The translations under genes were made by a program, and so were the position numbers. Below, piece after piece: positions 41,684-51,124 of a DNA stretch of 64,000 nt. A model generated the notes under the pieces. That model was given only the letters and a program-made list of their open reading frames with translations, did no database searches and was not told the origin of the DNA. The DNA lies in the NCBI GenBank assembly GCA_902363515.1, contig CABJAN010000002.1, positions 124,001 to 188,000 of the forward strand, read 5' to 3'. The DNA is from Bacillota bacterium. Its GTDB lineage: Bacteria; Bacillota; Clostridia; Lachnospirales; Lachnospiraceae. Positions within the stretch are counted from its first letter, which is position 1, and every line of letters starts with the position of its first letter.

Positions 41684-42313
41684 TTATTTTAATCTGGATA
41701 ATACGCTGTCAAAAGTTTCATCAGCAATTTTTGTGTATTTTTCCAGCATGGCATCTGCCTTTTTGTTTAATTCCTCTGCATAACCTCTGTCTGCCATGGA
41801 TTTTGTATTGATATAAACATTTAAGCTTGCTCCCTTTAAAGCAGCTTTGCAGAATGCAGCTCCTACTCCTGCATCACTAATCGCAAGTGTAGAACCTTTT
41901 GCTGCAAATTCTACAATGACTTCAATGGCTTCACAGCATTTTTCCATGATTTCCATTGGTACAGAGCAGGCATCCTTTAATACAATTTCCATCACTCTGG
42001 CTTTTTCTGCCTTTTCTTCTTCCGTTGTTCTTGGCATTCCGTAAGCCTTGGAAAGTGGTTCAAACACTTCTGCATCCCGTTCAATCAGGCGAAGAAAATC
42101 TTTCTGGAGTTCATCACATTTTTTCTTTAACTCCCACATTTCATCTTCTACTTCTGCATATTTTTTCTTTCCAACGGTAAGGCTTCCTACCATATTTCCA
42201 AGAGCTGTACCAACAGCACCTACCAAAGCAGAGGCACCGCCGCCTCCCGGAACAGGGGCTTTGGATGCTAATACTTCTACAAATTCATTACATGGCACGG
42301 TTGAAAATCCCAT
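41684..42313 (-). CDS. fchA: Methenyltetrahydrofolate cyclohydrolase / cyclodeaminase family
   Basis: 209 residues of the FTCD-C fold: FVEVLASKAPVPGGGGASALVGAVG at the start with the glycine-rich folate loop, MVGSLTVGKKKY, and a mainly helical remainder. In purine-fermenting and acetogenic Clostridia FchA hydrolyses 5,10-methenyl-THF. The presence of both fchA and folD suggests separate cyclohydrolases for acetogenesis and for housekeeping, or FolD used mainly as dehydrogenase. Confidence 0.88.
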   Translation of the reverse strand: MGFSTVPCNEFVEVLASKAPVPGGGGASALVGAVGTALGNMVGSLTVGKKKYAEVEDEMWELKKKCDELQKDFLRLIERDAEVFEPLSKAYGMPRTTEEEKAEKARVMEIVLKDACSVPMEIMEKCCEAIEVIVEFAAKGSTLAISDAGVGAAFCKAALKGASLNVYINTKSMADRGYAEELNKKADAMLEKYTKIADETFDSVLSRLK

Positions 42314-42348
42314 TGCTGTATCCTCCTTAAAATCTTCCGGTCTTAAAT

Positions 42349-44034
42349 TTAGAACAAACCGGAAATTCTTCCTTTTTCGTCTACGTCAATTCTCTCTGCT
42401 GCCGGTACTTTTGGAAGTCCTGGCATGGTCATGATTTCTCCGGTAAGCGCTACCACAAAGCCGGCTCCTGCAGAAATCTTCAGGTTTCGTACTGTTACTT
42501 CAAAGTCTGTAGGCGCACCCAGTTTTGTCTGGTCATCTGTCAGGCTATACTGTGTCTTAGCCACACAGATTGGGCAGTTTCCATATCCTAAAGCTTCTAA
42601 CTGTTTTGCCTGTTTCTGAGCGTTTGCAGTCAGGACTACTCTCTTACCACCGTAAACTTTCTGTACAATCTGGTTCAGCTTATCTTCAATGCTTCCTTCC
42701 AGTTCATAAGAGTAAGTAAAGTCATTTGGCTCTTCTACCAGACGGATTACTTCTTTTGCAAGCGCAATACCGCCTTCGCCGCCTTTTGCCCATACTTCAG
42801 ACAGTGCAACGTTTACGCCCAGTTCTTTACATTTTCTTTCTACCAGGTCAAGCTCTGCCTTGGTATCGGTCGGGAATGCATTAATCGCAACTACACATGG
42901 CAGTTTGTATACATTTTTGATATTGCTTACATGTTTCAGTAAGTTCGGAAGTCCTTTTTCCAGTGCTTCCAGGTTTTCGTTGTTCAGGTCTGCTTTTGGA
43001 ACACCACCGTTGTATTTCAGGGCACGTACTGTTGCAACGATAACCACTGCGTTTGGTGTAAGACCAGCCATACGGCATTTGATATCCAGGAATTTCTCTG
43101 CTCCAAGGTCAGCGCCGAATCCTGCTTCTGTAATAGCGTAATCTCCTAATTTCAGAGCCATCTTGGTTGCGATGACAGAGTTACATCCATGAGCAATGTT
43201 TGCGAATGGACCGCCATGTACAATCGCCGGTACATGTTCCAGTGTCTGAACCAGGTTTGGTTTCAGGGCATCTTTTAACAGAGCGCACATAGCGCCTTCT
43301 GCATGAAGGTCATGAGCAGTTACCGGTTTCTGTTCAGAAACTTTTCCGTAGGTATAACCAACGATGATACGTCCTAATCTTTCTTTTAAGTCTGTGATAT
43401 CACTTGCCAGACACAGAACTGCCATGATTTCAGAAGCTACGGTGATGTCATAGCCATCTTCTCTTGGCATACCGTTTGTCTTGCCGCCCATACCGTCTAC
43501 TACAAAACGAAGCTGGCGGTCATTCATATCCACACATCTTCTCCAGGTAATCTTTCTTGGGTCAATGTTCAGTTCATTTCCCTGGTAAATGTGGTTATCC
43601 AGCATAGCTGCCAGTAAGTTGTTGGCTGCGCCGATGGCATGGAAGTCACCGGTAAAATGCAGGTTAATATCTTCCATTGGAACAACCTGTGCATATCCGC
43701 CGCCTGCTGCGCCGCCCTTTACACCAAATACAGGTCCAAGGGATGGCTCACGAAGAGCAACCATAACGTTCTTTCCTAATTTCTGCATACCATCTGCCAG
43801 ACCTACGGTTGTTGTAGTCTTTCCTTCACCTGCCGGTGTCGGGTTGATTGCAGTAACCAGAATTAATTTTCCGTTTGGAGCATCTGATTCATTTAATAAA
43901 TTGTAGTCAATCTTTGCTTTGTATTTTCCGTACTGTTCCAGATATTTGTCATCAATACCTGCTTTCTCTGCAATCTTGGTGATTGGCTCCATAGTACACT
44001 CCTGTGCAATTTCAATGTCAGTTTTAAATCCCAT
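42349..44034 (-). CDS. fhs: Formate--tetrahydrofolate ligase
   Basis: Fhs (formyl-THF synthetase) fixes formate onto THF with ATP, the entry of the methyl branch of the Wood-Ljungdahl pathway. 561 residues: P-loop-like [52 protein letters not shown] and [14 protein letters not shown] strong AGGGAGG site precedes the ATG. Confidence 0.97.
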   Translation of the reverse strand: MGFKTDIEIAQECTMEPITKIAEKAGIDDKYLEQYGKYKAKIDYNLLNESDAPNGKLILVTAINPTPAGEGKTTTTVGLADGMQKLGKNVMVALREPSLGPVFGVKGGAAGGGYAQVVPMEDINLHFTGDFHAIGAANNLLAAMLDNHIYQGNELNIDPRKITWRRCVDMNDRQLRFVVDGMGGKTNGMPREDGYDITVASEIMAVLCLASDITDLKERLGRIIVGYTYGKVSEQKPVTAHDLHAEGAMCALLKDALKPNLVQTLEHVPAIVHGGPFANIAHGCNSVIATKMALKLGDYAITEAGFGADLGAEKFLDIKCRMAGLTPNAVVIVATVRALKYNGGVPKADLNNENLEALEKGLPNLLKHVSNIKNVYKLPCVVAINAFPTDTKAELDLVERKCKELGVNVALSEVWAKGGEGGIALAKEVIRLVEEPNDFTYSYELEGSIEDKLNQIVQKVYGGKRVVLTANAQKQAKQLEALGYGNCPICVAKTQYSLTDDQTKLGAPTDFEVTVRNLKISAGAGFVVALTGEIMTMPGLPKVPAAERIDVDEKGRISGLF

Positions 44035-44105
44035 TTCTAAAACCTCCCTTAAAAGTAATATAAATAAAATGGCTGTGCCATATTATTTTCTTGTTCAAAT
44101 CATAT

Positions 44106-44669
44106 TCAGCCTTTATCAGCCACATGATGGTTCCCTCTTCTTATAGAAGAAGCAACACTCTTTTTAACCAATCCTGTTAATGGACTTTTGTACAGGAAAA
44201 ATACTAATACTGTATTAACAGCAGTCAGTAAAACGGTCTGTACAATACGTCCTGTATATAAGACTGTCCAAGGAGTATCATAGTACAGGTGCAGTCCGAT
44301 GCAAGTAAACCCTAAAGAACCAATCAGTCCATTCAGCACCAGTACACCTAAAACATGCCAGATTTCCATTCGTTTTTTTATAAGATAGCTGGCAATGCCT
44401 GGCAAAACTCCTGTCAAAATAGCTGATAAGGAGATAAACGGATTCGGTGCATAGCCTTGTAAAAGACTCCCGATTAAATCACCCAAAAATCCGCAAATAC
44501 CGCCTACTACCGGTCCAAACCAGAATCCTGCAAGATATACCGGGGTCTGGCTGACTGTAATACGCAGGGTTGGGCCTATATTTAGCACCAAAAGTCTTGA
44601 AAGTACAATGTTCATTGCAATTAAAGCACCGGCAAATACCAGTACCTTAACCTTATTTTCTTTTTTCAT
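44106..44669 (-). CDS. folT: ECF transporter S component for folate
   Basis: FolT binds folate in the membrane and works with a shared ECF energising module not seen here. From the ATG at 44669 (AGGAGG upstream) it has about 187 residues and six hydrophobic helices, with ITVSQTPVYLAGFWFGPVVGGICGFLGDLIG, a pattern of the FolT/ECF-S family. A THF riboswitch lies directly upstream, which strongly supports the substrate. Confidence 0.9.
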   Translation of the reverse strand: MKKENKVKVLVFAGALIAMNIVLSRLLVLNIGPTLRITVSQTPVYLAGFWFGPVVGGICGFLGDLIGSLLQGYAPNPFISLSAILTGVLPGIASYLIKKRMEIWHVLGVLVLNGLIGSLGFTCIGLHLYYDTPWTVLYTGRIVQTVLLTAVNTVLVFFLYKSPLTGLVKKSVASSIRRGNHHVADKG

Positions 44670-44754
44670 TTGTAATAAATCCTCCTCTGTTACTGTCGTA
44701 AATACGAGTTTCGGCATAGTAGTTTACTACACCAAAGAGAAGCATTTATCTTTA

Positions 44755-44859
44755 ATGTAGTAGCGGACGCAATATTGCATCGTGGATCGTCTTTGATTAC
44801 CTTCGTCCATGGACAACTTCCCATCCCATGACACTTAACGCACAATACCTACTCTACTA
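44755..44859 (-). promoter_or_regulatory. Tetrahydrofolate (THF) riboswitch
   Basis: Read on the minus strand, GTAGAGTAGG, TGCGTTAAGTGT, GATGGGAAGTTGTC, GGACGAAGG, CAATATTGCGTCCGC and TACTAC occur in the order of the folT-type THF riboswitch. P1 (TAGTAG / CTACTA), P2 (TATTG / CAATA) and the P3 arm (TCATGG / CCATGGA) all pair. Downstream GTGTAGTAAACTACTATG can compete with P1. It controls folT and probably fhs-fchA-folD. Only about 17 bp separate it from the preceding gene, so it may be reached by read-through from the acs genes. Confidence 0.92.
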
Positions 44860-44875
44860 ATACTTTTTTCATTTT

Positions 44876-45526
44876 TTAAGACAGCTTTTTTTCTAATGCT
44901 TTCATCATATTAATGGAAATATCTCCCACCACAGCTAAATCCTCTGCAGCAAAGCAAGCTGCAAAATTGTCAGAAAACAGAATCTGTGAGGAAGGTGGAA
45001 ATTCATCATCACCTTCCCAGAGAATAAACTTCACAAACAAGTGATCCATAAATTCCAACGTATAAGCGCAATCTCCTTCTGCAGACTTTTCTGCTCCCAG
45101 ATGTTCCATTACTTTTTGAAACTGTTCCAGCTTATTTCCATAAGAAAATGCAAACCGCATCAGACACCTGCCCTGGAACTGTCTGAAATACACCTCTCCC
45201 CACGGAACATCATGGTATGTAATAAACTTACCGGTAGAGAGAGTCATATGGCGTTCTGCCATAAAGCGCATAACTAAAATTTTGGCATTCATAGCCTCAT
45301 CCAGAGGATAAACACCTATACTATCCTCCACATGATGAATCTCATAATCCGGGAATGAAACAAGATACGTGCTTCCCATGAGATGCACTGTAAACATTTT
45401 TGTCTCTTCATCATAAGGAAATCCAGTTCTTTCGCTGATTTCTTTTGGATCTAACTCCTTATAGGCTGCCAGGTAATGCTCATAGGGCCGCTGTTCTTTA
45501 CTGTCTTTTGCATAATCAAAATTCAT
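44876..45526 (-). CDS. DUF3786 protein
   Basis: About 216 residues from the ATG at 45526 (GAGGTGA upstream). DYAKDSKEQRPYEHYLAAYKELDPKEISERTG and HDVPWGEVYFRQFQGRCL are typical of DUF3786, found in anaerobes that contain corrinoid or acetyl-CoA pathway genes. The function is not established. It lies directly after acsV and before the THF riboswitch, so it is probably linked to the corrinoid enzymes; this is inference from position. Confidence 0.8.
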   Translation of the reverse strand: MNFDYAKDSKEQRPYEHYLAAYKELDPKEISERTGFPYDEETKMFTVHLMGSTYLVSFPDYEIHHVEDSIGVYPLDEAMNAKILVMRFMAERHMTLSTGKFITYHDVPWGEVYFRQFQGRCLMRFAFSYGNKLEQFQKVMEHLGAEKSAEGDCAYTLEFMDHLFVKFILWEGDDEFPPSSQILFSDNFAACFAAEDLAVVGDISINMMKALEKKLS

Positions 45527-45549
45527 ATTTTCACCTCGGATATATTTTT

Positions 45550-47484
45550 TTACTCCTGTACACAGGATGGAAACAGAGTAGTATCTGTATGTGGAATAAA
45601 GCAGCATGCCACAAACTCATCCATATAAGTAGGAACTGCTGAAAGTTCCAGATAAGTCATGTTAGATGCCAGCTCATAACATTTGCGCTCTGCATCTCTG
45701 GAAAGCAGCATAGTGTACGCACCAGACAAAGAGGAATTACCAATATAATGGAATTTTTCCATAGGAATATCCGGAAACATACCGATTCTCACTGCATTTT
45801 CCATATTGATTCCGCTTCCAATACCGCCTGCTACATAAACATCATCAATCATTTCCACATCAAAATCAAGAGAAGACAACATGGTGCGAATAGCAGAGAA
45901 AATTGCTCCTTTTGCACGGATAAAGTTATCAATATCCACCTCATTGATTTCAACATCTTTTACAGAACCTGCTTCTTCCTCAAAGGCAAGGACATAGCTT
46001 CCCATGCCATAGGCATCATGACGCACACGCCGTCCTTCTCTGATAAATTTTCCTTTTGGATTAATAATACCAGTGCGGAAGAGTTCTGCAATGACATCAA
46101 TAATACCGGAACCGCAAAGTCCAATGGGTTTCTGCCCATCTTCCCCTATCACATGATAAGATGGCTCCATGGTTTCTTTATCAATGGTACATGCCTCAAT
46201 GGCTCCGTCTGTAGCACGCATACCGCAGCTGATATCTCCGCCTTCAAAAGCCGGTCCTGCGGAACATGCACAACTCATCATAAAATCAGAATTTCCAAAT
46301 ACCAGCTCACCGTTGGTACCTAAATCAATAAACAAAGAAAATTCCGGTCTGTTCCAAAGCATACTTACCAAAGCACCTGCTGTAATATCTCCGCCTACAT
46401 AGCTTCCAATATTGGGCGCCACGATAATATGTGCGTCCCGGTTAATGGCAATGCCAATATCTGAGGCAAACAGTGAATTTGTCTTATAAAAGGTTGGAAT
46501 ATAAGGTTCCATACGAATAGGATCCCCTTCCATTCCTGCCATCAGATGATTCATAGTCGTATTTGCTGCTACAGCCATACGGTAAATATGTTCCGGTTTA
46601 AAATTGTTTGCCCGGCACATCTGCTGAATCATAGGATTAATGGTTTCCTCTATAACTGCCTTCTGAAGTTTCTCACTTCCACCCGGTTTCATGGATTCAA
46701 TAATACGGTTAATAACATCTGCACCATAACGAATCTGTCCGTTTCCTGCTGACGCCTTGCCAATAATCTCCCCTGTCTGCATATTAATCAGCAGAGCAGA
46801 TACGGTTGTTGTTCCGATATCCACAGCTAAACCACCAATGACAACTTCCTCATCTTTTGGATAGACATCATACACAAAAATATCTTTCTCTGAAGCATCC
46901 TTGCGTACCACACAGCGTACCTGGAAATTACTCTCCCGAAATACTCTGGCAATTTTTGTCAAAACCTGAAATGGAAGCTTCACTTTCGACGCACCGGTAG
47001 CTTTTTTTACAGCGCGTACAAAACGCTCATTATCCGGCATTGTGTCATCCAGAGATGGAATATCCATGGTAACATCCAGAATATCCATGCTGTTCTTCAT
47101 TGGAAGGCCGGCTGCTTCGATATGATTTTTAGCGCTTTCGAAAATGGCAATTTCCTCTTTAGAGCTTAAATCTGCAACTTTCATCCGACTACGGTAAGCA
47201 GATGCAATATCAGGCACTTCCACCGCAACATCACCTGTAATCTTACTTACGCATGCCAGTCTCCAGCCGCCTTGATATTCTTCATCGGAAATATGACGGG
47301 TTTTGGGAGAATGGAGTTCACCCTCAACTAATTTTACTTTACACTTTCCGCAGGAAGCATTGCCGCCGCAAGGGGCATCAATGGCAACATTGGTCTGGCG
47401 CGCTACTTCCAACAGATTTTCACCTTCCTGGGCAAAGGTTGTGACATCCTCGCCGCTTTCGAATCTAAAAGTTACTTTAAACAT
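45550..47484 (-). CDS. acsV: Reductive activator of the corrinoid iron-sulfur protein (RACo)
   Basis: AcsV uses ATP to reduce inactive Co(II) in the corrinoid iron-sulfur protein back to Co(I). 644 residues: an N-terminal [2Fe-2S] ferredoxin domain (Cys39, Cys45, Cys48 in PCGGNASCGKC and Cys78 in LACVS), a linker, and a C-terminal ASKHA-type ATPase domain with AVDIGTTTVSALLI, ANTTMNHL, LIDLGTNGELVFG and GGIGSGINMENA. It is in line with acsE, acsC and acsD. Confidence 0.93.
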   Translation of the reverse strand: MFKVTFRFESGEDVTTFAQEGENLLEVARQTNVAIDAPCGGNASCGKCKVKLVEGELHSPKTRHISDEEYQGGWRLACVSKITGDVAVEVPDIASAYRSRMKVADLSSKEEIAIFESAKNHIEAAGLPMKNSMDILDVTMDIPSLDDTMPDNERFVRAVKKATGASKVKLPFQVLTKIARVFRESNFQVRCVVRKDASEKDIFVYDVYPKDEEVVIGGLAVDIGTTTVSALLINMQTGEIIGKASAGNGQIRYGADVINRIIESMKPGGSEKLQKAVIEETINPMIQQMCRANNFKPEHIYRMAVAANTTMNHLMAGMEGDPIRMEPYIPTFYKTNSLFASDIGIAINRDAHIIVAPNIGSYVGGDITAGALVSMLWNRPEFSLFIDLGTNGELVFGNSDFMMSCACSAGPAFEGGDISCGMRATDGAIEACTIDKETMEPSYHVIGEDGQKPIGLCGSGIIDVIAELFRTGIINPKGKFIREGRRVRHDAYGMGSYVLAFEEEAGSVKDVEINEVDIDNFIRAKGAIFSAIRTMLSSLDFDVEMIDDVYVAGGIGSGINMENAVRIGMFPDIPMEKFHYIGNSSLSGAYTMLLSRDAERKCYELASNMTYLELSAVPTYMDEFVACCFIPHTDTTLFPSCVQE

Positions 47485-47564
47485 AGAAACTCTGCCTTTC
47501 TCTGCTTTTTATACAGGCTGCTGCAAAATCTGCAGCAGCCTCTCCTAAATGATCCTGTATAAAA

Positions 47565-48350
47565 TTAAATTTCCAGATATGAATCTGCGTATAAGGTATT
47601 GTTTTTAAATACATCACAGGATTTAATAGTTTCCATCAGTCTTAAATCACATGGATTTACGATAGCGGAAGTCAGACCCTGCATCATGCACATAGCTACT
47701 AAAGCGGAGTCCATAATTGGACGGATGTGTTTTGGCATACCGTTAGAGTTATTGGACAGACCACCTGTAGAATTCAGTCCCATATCGCTGAACATCTTGA
47801 TTGCTTCCAGAACTTCCATCTGTTTGTCCTGCATACCTTTTACAACCAGGAATAATGGGTCGAACCATAAATCTGTTGGTTCCATACCTAACATCATACC
47901 TCTTTCCAACATGTTCTGGCAATGCATCATACGTTCATCATTGTCTGCTGCAATACCTTCTGCGGAGCAAAGAGCAATAACGATAGCATCGTTAGCAGCA
48001 GCTAAATCGATGTTTTCGATTCTTCCGCCTGCATCTGCAGAGTTTACGATTGGTTTTCCTTTGCTTCTGTTATATACGGAGATACCAGCTTCGATTGCTT
48101 TTTTGTTTGCTGTATCCAGAGCCAGTGGAACGTTGTCAAAATTAGACTGAATCAACTGAACAGCCCATTTCATTAAATCTTCTCCATCGTTTTCAGCAGG
48201 TCCGATGTTAACATCCAGATAAGTTGCGCCAGCATCTAACTGCTCTTTTGCACGTTTTAAGATTGGTTCTGGATCACGCTCAGCCATTGCTTTACGGATT
48301 GCTGGGGAAATACAGTGAATTCTTTCACCAATTGTAACAAATTTAGCCAT
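47565..48350 (-). CDS. acsE: Methyltetrahydrofolate:corrinoid/iron-sulfur protein methyltransferase
   Basis: AcsE transfers the methyl group from CH3-THF to Co(I) of the AcsCD protein. 261 residues of the pterin-binding TIM barrel: TIGERIHCIS, GATYLDVNIGPAE, VPLALDTANKKAIEAG, KPIVNSADAG and GGLSNNSNGMP. The upstream gap to acsC (218 bp) contains a GC-rich hairpin at about 48480-48506. Confidence 0.96.
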   Translation of the reverse strand: MAKFVTIGERIHCISPAIRKAMAERDPEPILKRAKEQLDAGATYLDVNIGPAENDGEDLMKWAVQLIQSNFDNVPLALDTANKKAIEAGISVYNRSKGKPIVNSADAGGRIENIDLAAANDAIVIALCSAEGIAADNDERMMHCQNMLERGMMLGMEPTDLWFDPLFLVVKGMQDKQMEVLEAIKMFSDMGLNSTGGLSNNSNGMPKHIRPIMDSALVAMCMMQGLTSAIVNPCDLRLMETIKSCDVFKNNTLYADSYLEI

Positions 48351-48568
48351 AATAGTTCTCCTTTTACTATATATATAATTTCTTTACACCTTTTTTCACT
48401 CTATTCATTTGACACTTTACCCAGTCTGAGCATTCAGGTTGGGGAAAAGTCGGGAAATGAAAAAGAGATGAGTGAGAATGTCCGGCCCGCTTTTGGCGGA
48501 CCGGGCTTCTCCTTATGTACAGCCAAAGCTGTAGCAATGAGCAGCCTGCCATAGCTGCCATACAAACA

Positions 48569-49915
48569 TTAAGCAGTTAAATCTTTTAAGAATTTTACTA
48601 ACTGTACAGCTTCCATTGGTCCTACAATGATTTCCCATCCTGGAAGTTTTGCTTCGATGTCGCCTTTTAATACAGCAACTTTTCCTGGGATAACCAGTTT
48701 TCTGGATTTTACTTTACCTTCTACATTTTCCTGAATATATTTTGCAACAGATGCAGAAGATAATTTACCAGCAGCCCATGCTGTTAATACAGAAAGTCCG
48801 CCTGCATCAGAGATAATCAGATTACATGGAACACCGGAACGCTCCAGTTCACCAGATACTACGAAGTAGGTAAGAGCAAAGTCAACAGTTGTCAGGCAGA
48901 TGGAGTTTTCATCAGCGCCATTTAATGCGTATACGCCCGGCTCAACTTTCATTGGCTTCTGTGGGTCTGTAAATACGTTCTGTCTTAAACCGAACAGTGG
49001 AAGAGCTTCTGCGTAGTCCAGAGTTTCCATAACAACGATGGAACCATATTTCATTGTGAACAGAGAAGCAAGAGCCTGCTGTAAGTTTCTGTCTCCATGA
49101 GCTAAAACTGCTGTGTTTACGATAGTAGGATAACCAAAGGTTCTATCCTGATCTTTTAATGCAGCGCGGCGAATCTGAACTGCATTTGCATATGCTTCTT
49201 TGATAGAAGCGCCTGTAGCATCGATTACCAGGTTTTTGTTTCCTGCTTTTTCTAATGCTGCGACAGTATCATAGATTTCATTTAAGTCAGCGCCTGAAAC
49301 ACCCAGAACAACGCCTGCTGCTTTTGCAACTTCGTTCATTTCTGCGTAGTTTGCTGCTGTAGCGCCATTTAATACTGGTTTGCCATCTTTGCATACTTCT
49401 AATGCAGCTTTTGCTACTTCTACATCCTTACATCCCAGAACTAAAGTTCTGCCTGTAGCTGCAGCTTTTTTCACCATTTCTACATAACGGTCTTTTTCTG
49501 CACCTTCTTCGTAGTTTACATATACCATTTCTACGAACATTCTTTCGCCGATACGGTCATAATCTACTTTCTGAAGTTCAGCCAGTTTCGCATCAACTGC
49601 TGCATCATCCATGCATGTACATACAGCCACTGCATATCTTGTTTTGCTTACGAAAGTTTTTTCGTGTCTGTATAATACAGTTTCACCGCCTAAGGTGTAT
49701 TCATTTTCGCCTGCACCAACTTTGATTGTCTTCATTGGCGGAGCTGTAGCCTCGGATAATTCAGCCAGTGCATCCTCAGACATATGAGGACATTTGGAAA
49801 TTTCCAGAGCACCCTGAGCCACTTTCATAGCGAAAGCCATACATGTAGGACATCCGCACTCTTTACAGTTTTTCTTTGGTGTCATTTTAAAGATTTGAAT
49901 ACCTGTTAAAGCCAT
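48569..49915 (-). CDS. acsC: Corrinoid iron-sulfur protein, large subunit
   Basis: AcsC binds the [4Fe-4S] cluster and cobamide that carry methyl from CH3-THF to acetyl-CoA synthase. 448 residues: cluster motif KNCKECGCPTCMAFAMKVA with KCPHMSEDAL, then a TIM barrel and a C-terminal cobamide-binding domain (GVPCNLIISDAGGLSVLTAWAAGKL). It is followed by acsE and preceded by acsD at 25 bp. Confidence 0.96.
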   Translation of the reverse strand: MALTGIQIFKMTPKKNCKECGCPTCMAFAMKVAQGALEISKCPHMSEDALAELSEATAPPMKTIKVGAGENEYTLGGETVLYRHEKTFVSKTRYAVAVCTCMDDAAVDAKLAELQKVDYDRIGERMFVEMVYVNYEEGAEKDRYVEMVKKAAATGRTLVLGCKDVEVAKAALEVCKDGKPVLNGATAANYAEMNEVAKAAGVVLGVSGADLNEIYDTVAALEKAGNKNLVIDATGASIKEAYANAVQIRRAALKDQDRTFGYPTIVNTAVLAHGDRNLQQALASLFTMKYGSIVVMETLDYAEALPLFGLRQNVFTDPQKPMKVEPGVYALNGADENSICLTTVDFALTYFVVSGELERSGVPCNLIISDAGGLSVLTAWAAGKLSSASVAKYIQENVEGKVKSRKLVIPGKVAVLKGDIEAKLPGWEIIVGPMEAVQLVKFLKDLTA

Positions 49916-49940
49916 TTGTTTTAATCCTCCTGTTCTACGA

Positions 49941-50879
49941 TTACATTAATTCTTTAATCATTTTTGAGATAGTTGCAACAGACTGAGGATGTTTCAAAAT
50001 AACAGCATCAGAACCCGCTGCCAGTACTGCTGCTGCAGTCTGAACTTCCATACTGATACCCCTGTCTTCCAGAGCACCCCATTCAGGCATATCTTCTTCA
50101 GAAGCCATAGCTTCTTTTACACTCCAGGATTCATCTGCTACAGTTGTGATAATAGGCATCTGAAGCATATTATCATTCTGAGATAATGCAGCGCCTTTGA
50201 TACGGTCCATAGTTGAAACAACGTATTCAAATCCGTATCCTACAGCAGCAGAACCAACGTTCATAACGATATCCTGAGCTTTTACACCTAACTGTGTCAT
50301 TACAACGTTTAACTGTTTTGCAAGGTTGATATCAACAGCAGATTCAGCGCCAACCTTCTGGTTGTAAGCAAGACCTGCAGCAGCACCAACTGCTTTGTAG
50401 TTTTCTTCTCTTGCAGAAAGAACTAAAGCGTTTTTACCCTGTAATGCTTCAGCAACTTTTGGAAGCAGTTCAGAGTCTTTCTCTACGTTCTTGCATCCCT
50501 CTACTACTAATGGGCAAGTAACAGCTTCAGCAACTTCTTTAACAATGGCAATCAATTCTTCAACAGATTTGTTTTCTCCGTTTGGATCTCCGCCTTCCAA
50601 ACGTAAGCATACAAAATCTGCTCCTTCCATAGCTTCTGCTTTTTTTGCAATATCAGCCATGGATTCAGCACCGGCATAGTATGCCTGAATACCAGGAATC
50701 TCAGCAAGTCCCATATCGGAAATTTCTACACCTACCTTTGGTGCATTTTCCATTGGAGCGTCAAAAGTATAGAAAGGAAATGTGCATTCTCCTCCTAACT
50801 TCATAGCTTTGTCCCCGCATCCAATTTCAACTGTGTTAATGTTTGCATTGAATTTCTGTGGTTTCTGATTAAACGGCAT
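49941..50879 (-). CDS. acsD: Corrinoid iron-sulfur protein, small subunit
   Basis: AcsD pairs with AcsC and covers the cobamide. 312 residues with a TIM-barrel layout: EIGCGDKAMKLGGECTFPFYTFD near the start, FVCLRLEGGDPNGE, and YNQKVGAESAVDINLAKQLNV. Its length is normal. There is a 245-bp gap to acsB. Confidence 0.96.
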   Translation of the reverse strand: MPFNQKPQKFNANINTVEIGCGDKAMKLGGECTFPFYTFDAPMENAPKVGVEISDMGLAEIPGIQAYYAGAESMADIAKKAEAMEGADFVCLRLEGGDPNGENKSVEELIAIVKEVAEAVTCPLVVEGCKNVEKDSELLPKVAEALQGKNALVLSAREENYKAVGAAAGLAYNQKVGAESAVDINLAKQLNVVMTQLGVKAQDIVMNVGSAAVGYGFEYVVSTMDRIKGAALSQNDNMLQMPIITTVADESWSVKEAMASEEDMPEWGALEDRGISMEVQTAAAVLAAGSDAVILKHPQSVATISKMIKELM

Positions 50880-51054
50880 TTCAGTTAGCCTCCTTCATAT
50901 TTTTTATAAACGGCAAATACTTAATGGCAATCCGCATTTGCCGCCTACATTATACTACATAATGGGAGATATTGACAAGATTCCCTACAATTTTATGTAG
51001 AAAACTTCCTGCTTCTATCCCTCAAATAACCCCACTAATCTGGATTATTTTCGT

Positions 51055-51116
51055 CAATTTTGTCGAATAGGGGAAACGGGAGCTCTTTCCCAAGAAAAGA
51101 AGCTCCCATTTCCTGA
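51055..51116 (-). other. Stem-loop in the acsB-acsD gap
   Basis: On the minus strand GGAAATGGGAGCT and AGCTCCCGTTTCC form a long stem with a loop of about 15 bases. No run of T follows, so I do not call it a terminator. It could protect or process the mRNA between acsB and acsD. The rest of the 245-bp gap holds nothing recognisable. Confidence 0.5.
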
Positions 51117-51124
51117 TTTTTATC

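Noticed and set aside
48470..48512. Hairpin in the acsC-acsE gap as an intrinsic terminator
   Set aside because: No T-run follows on either strand.
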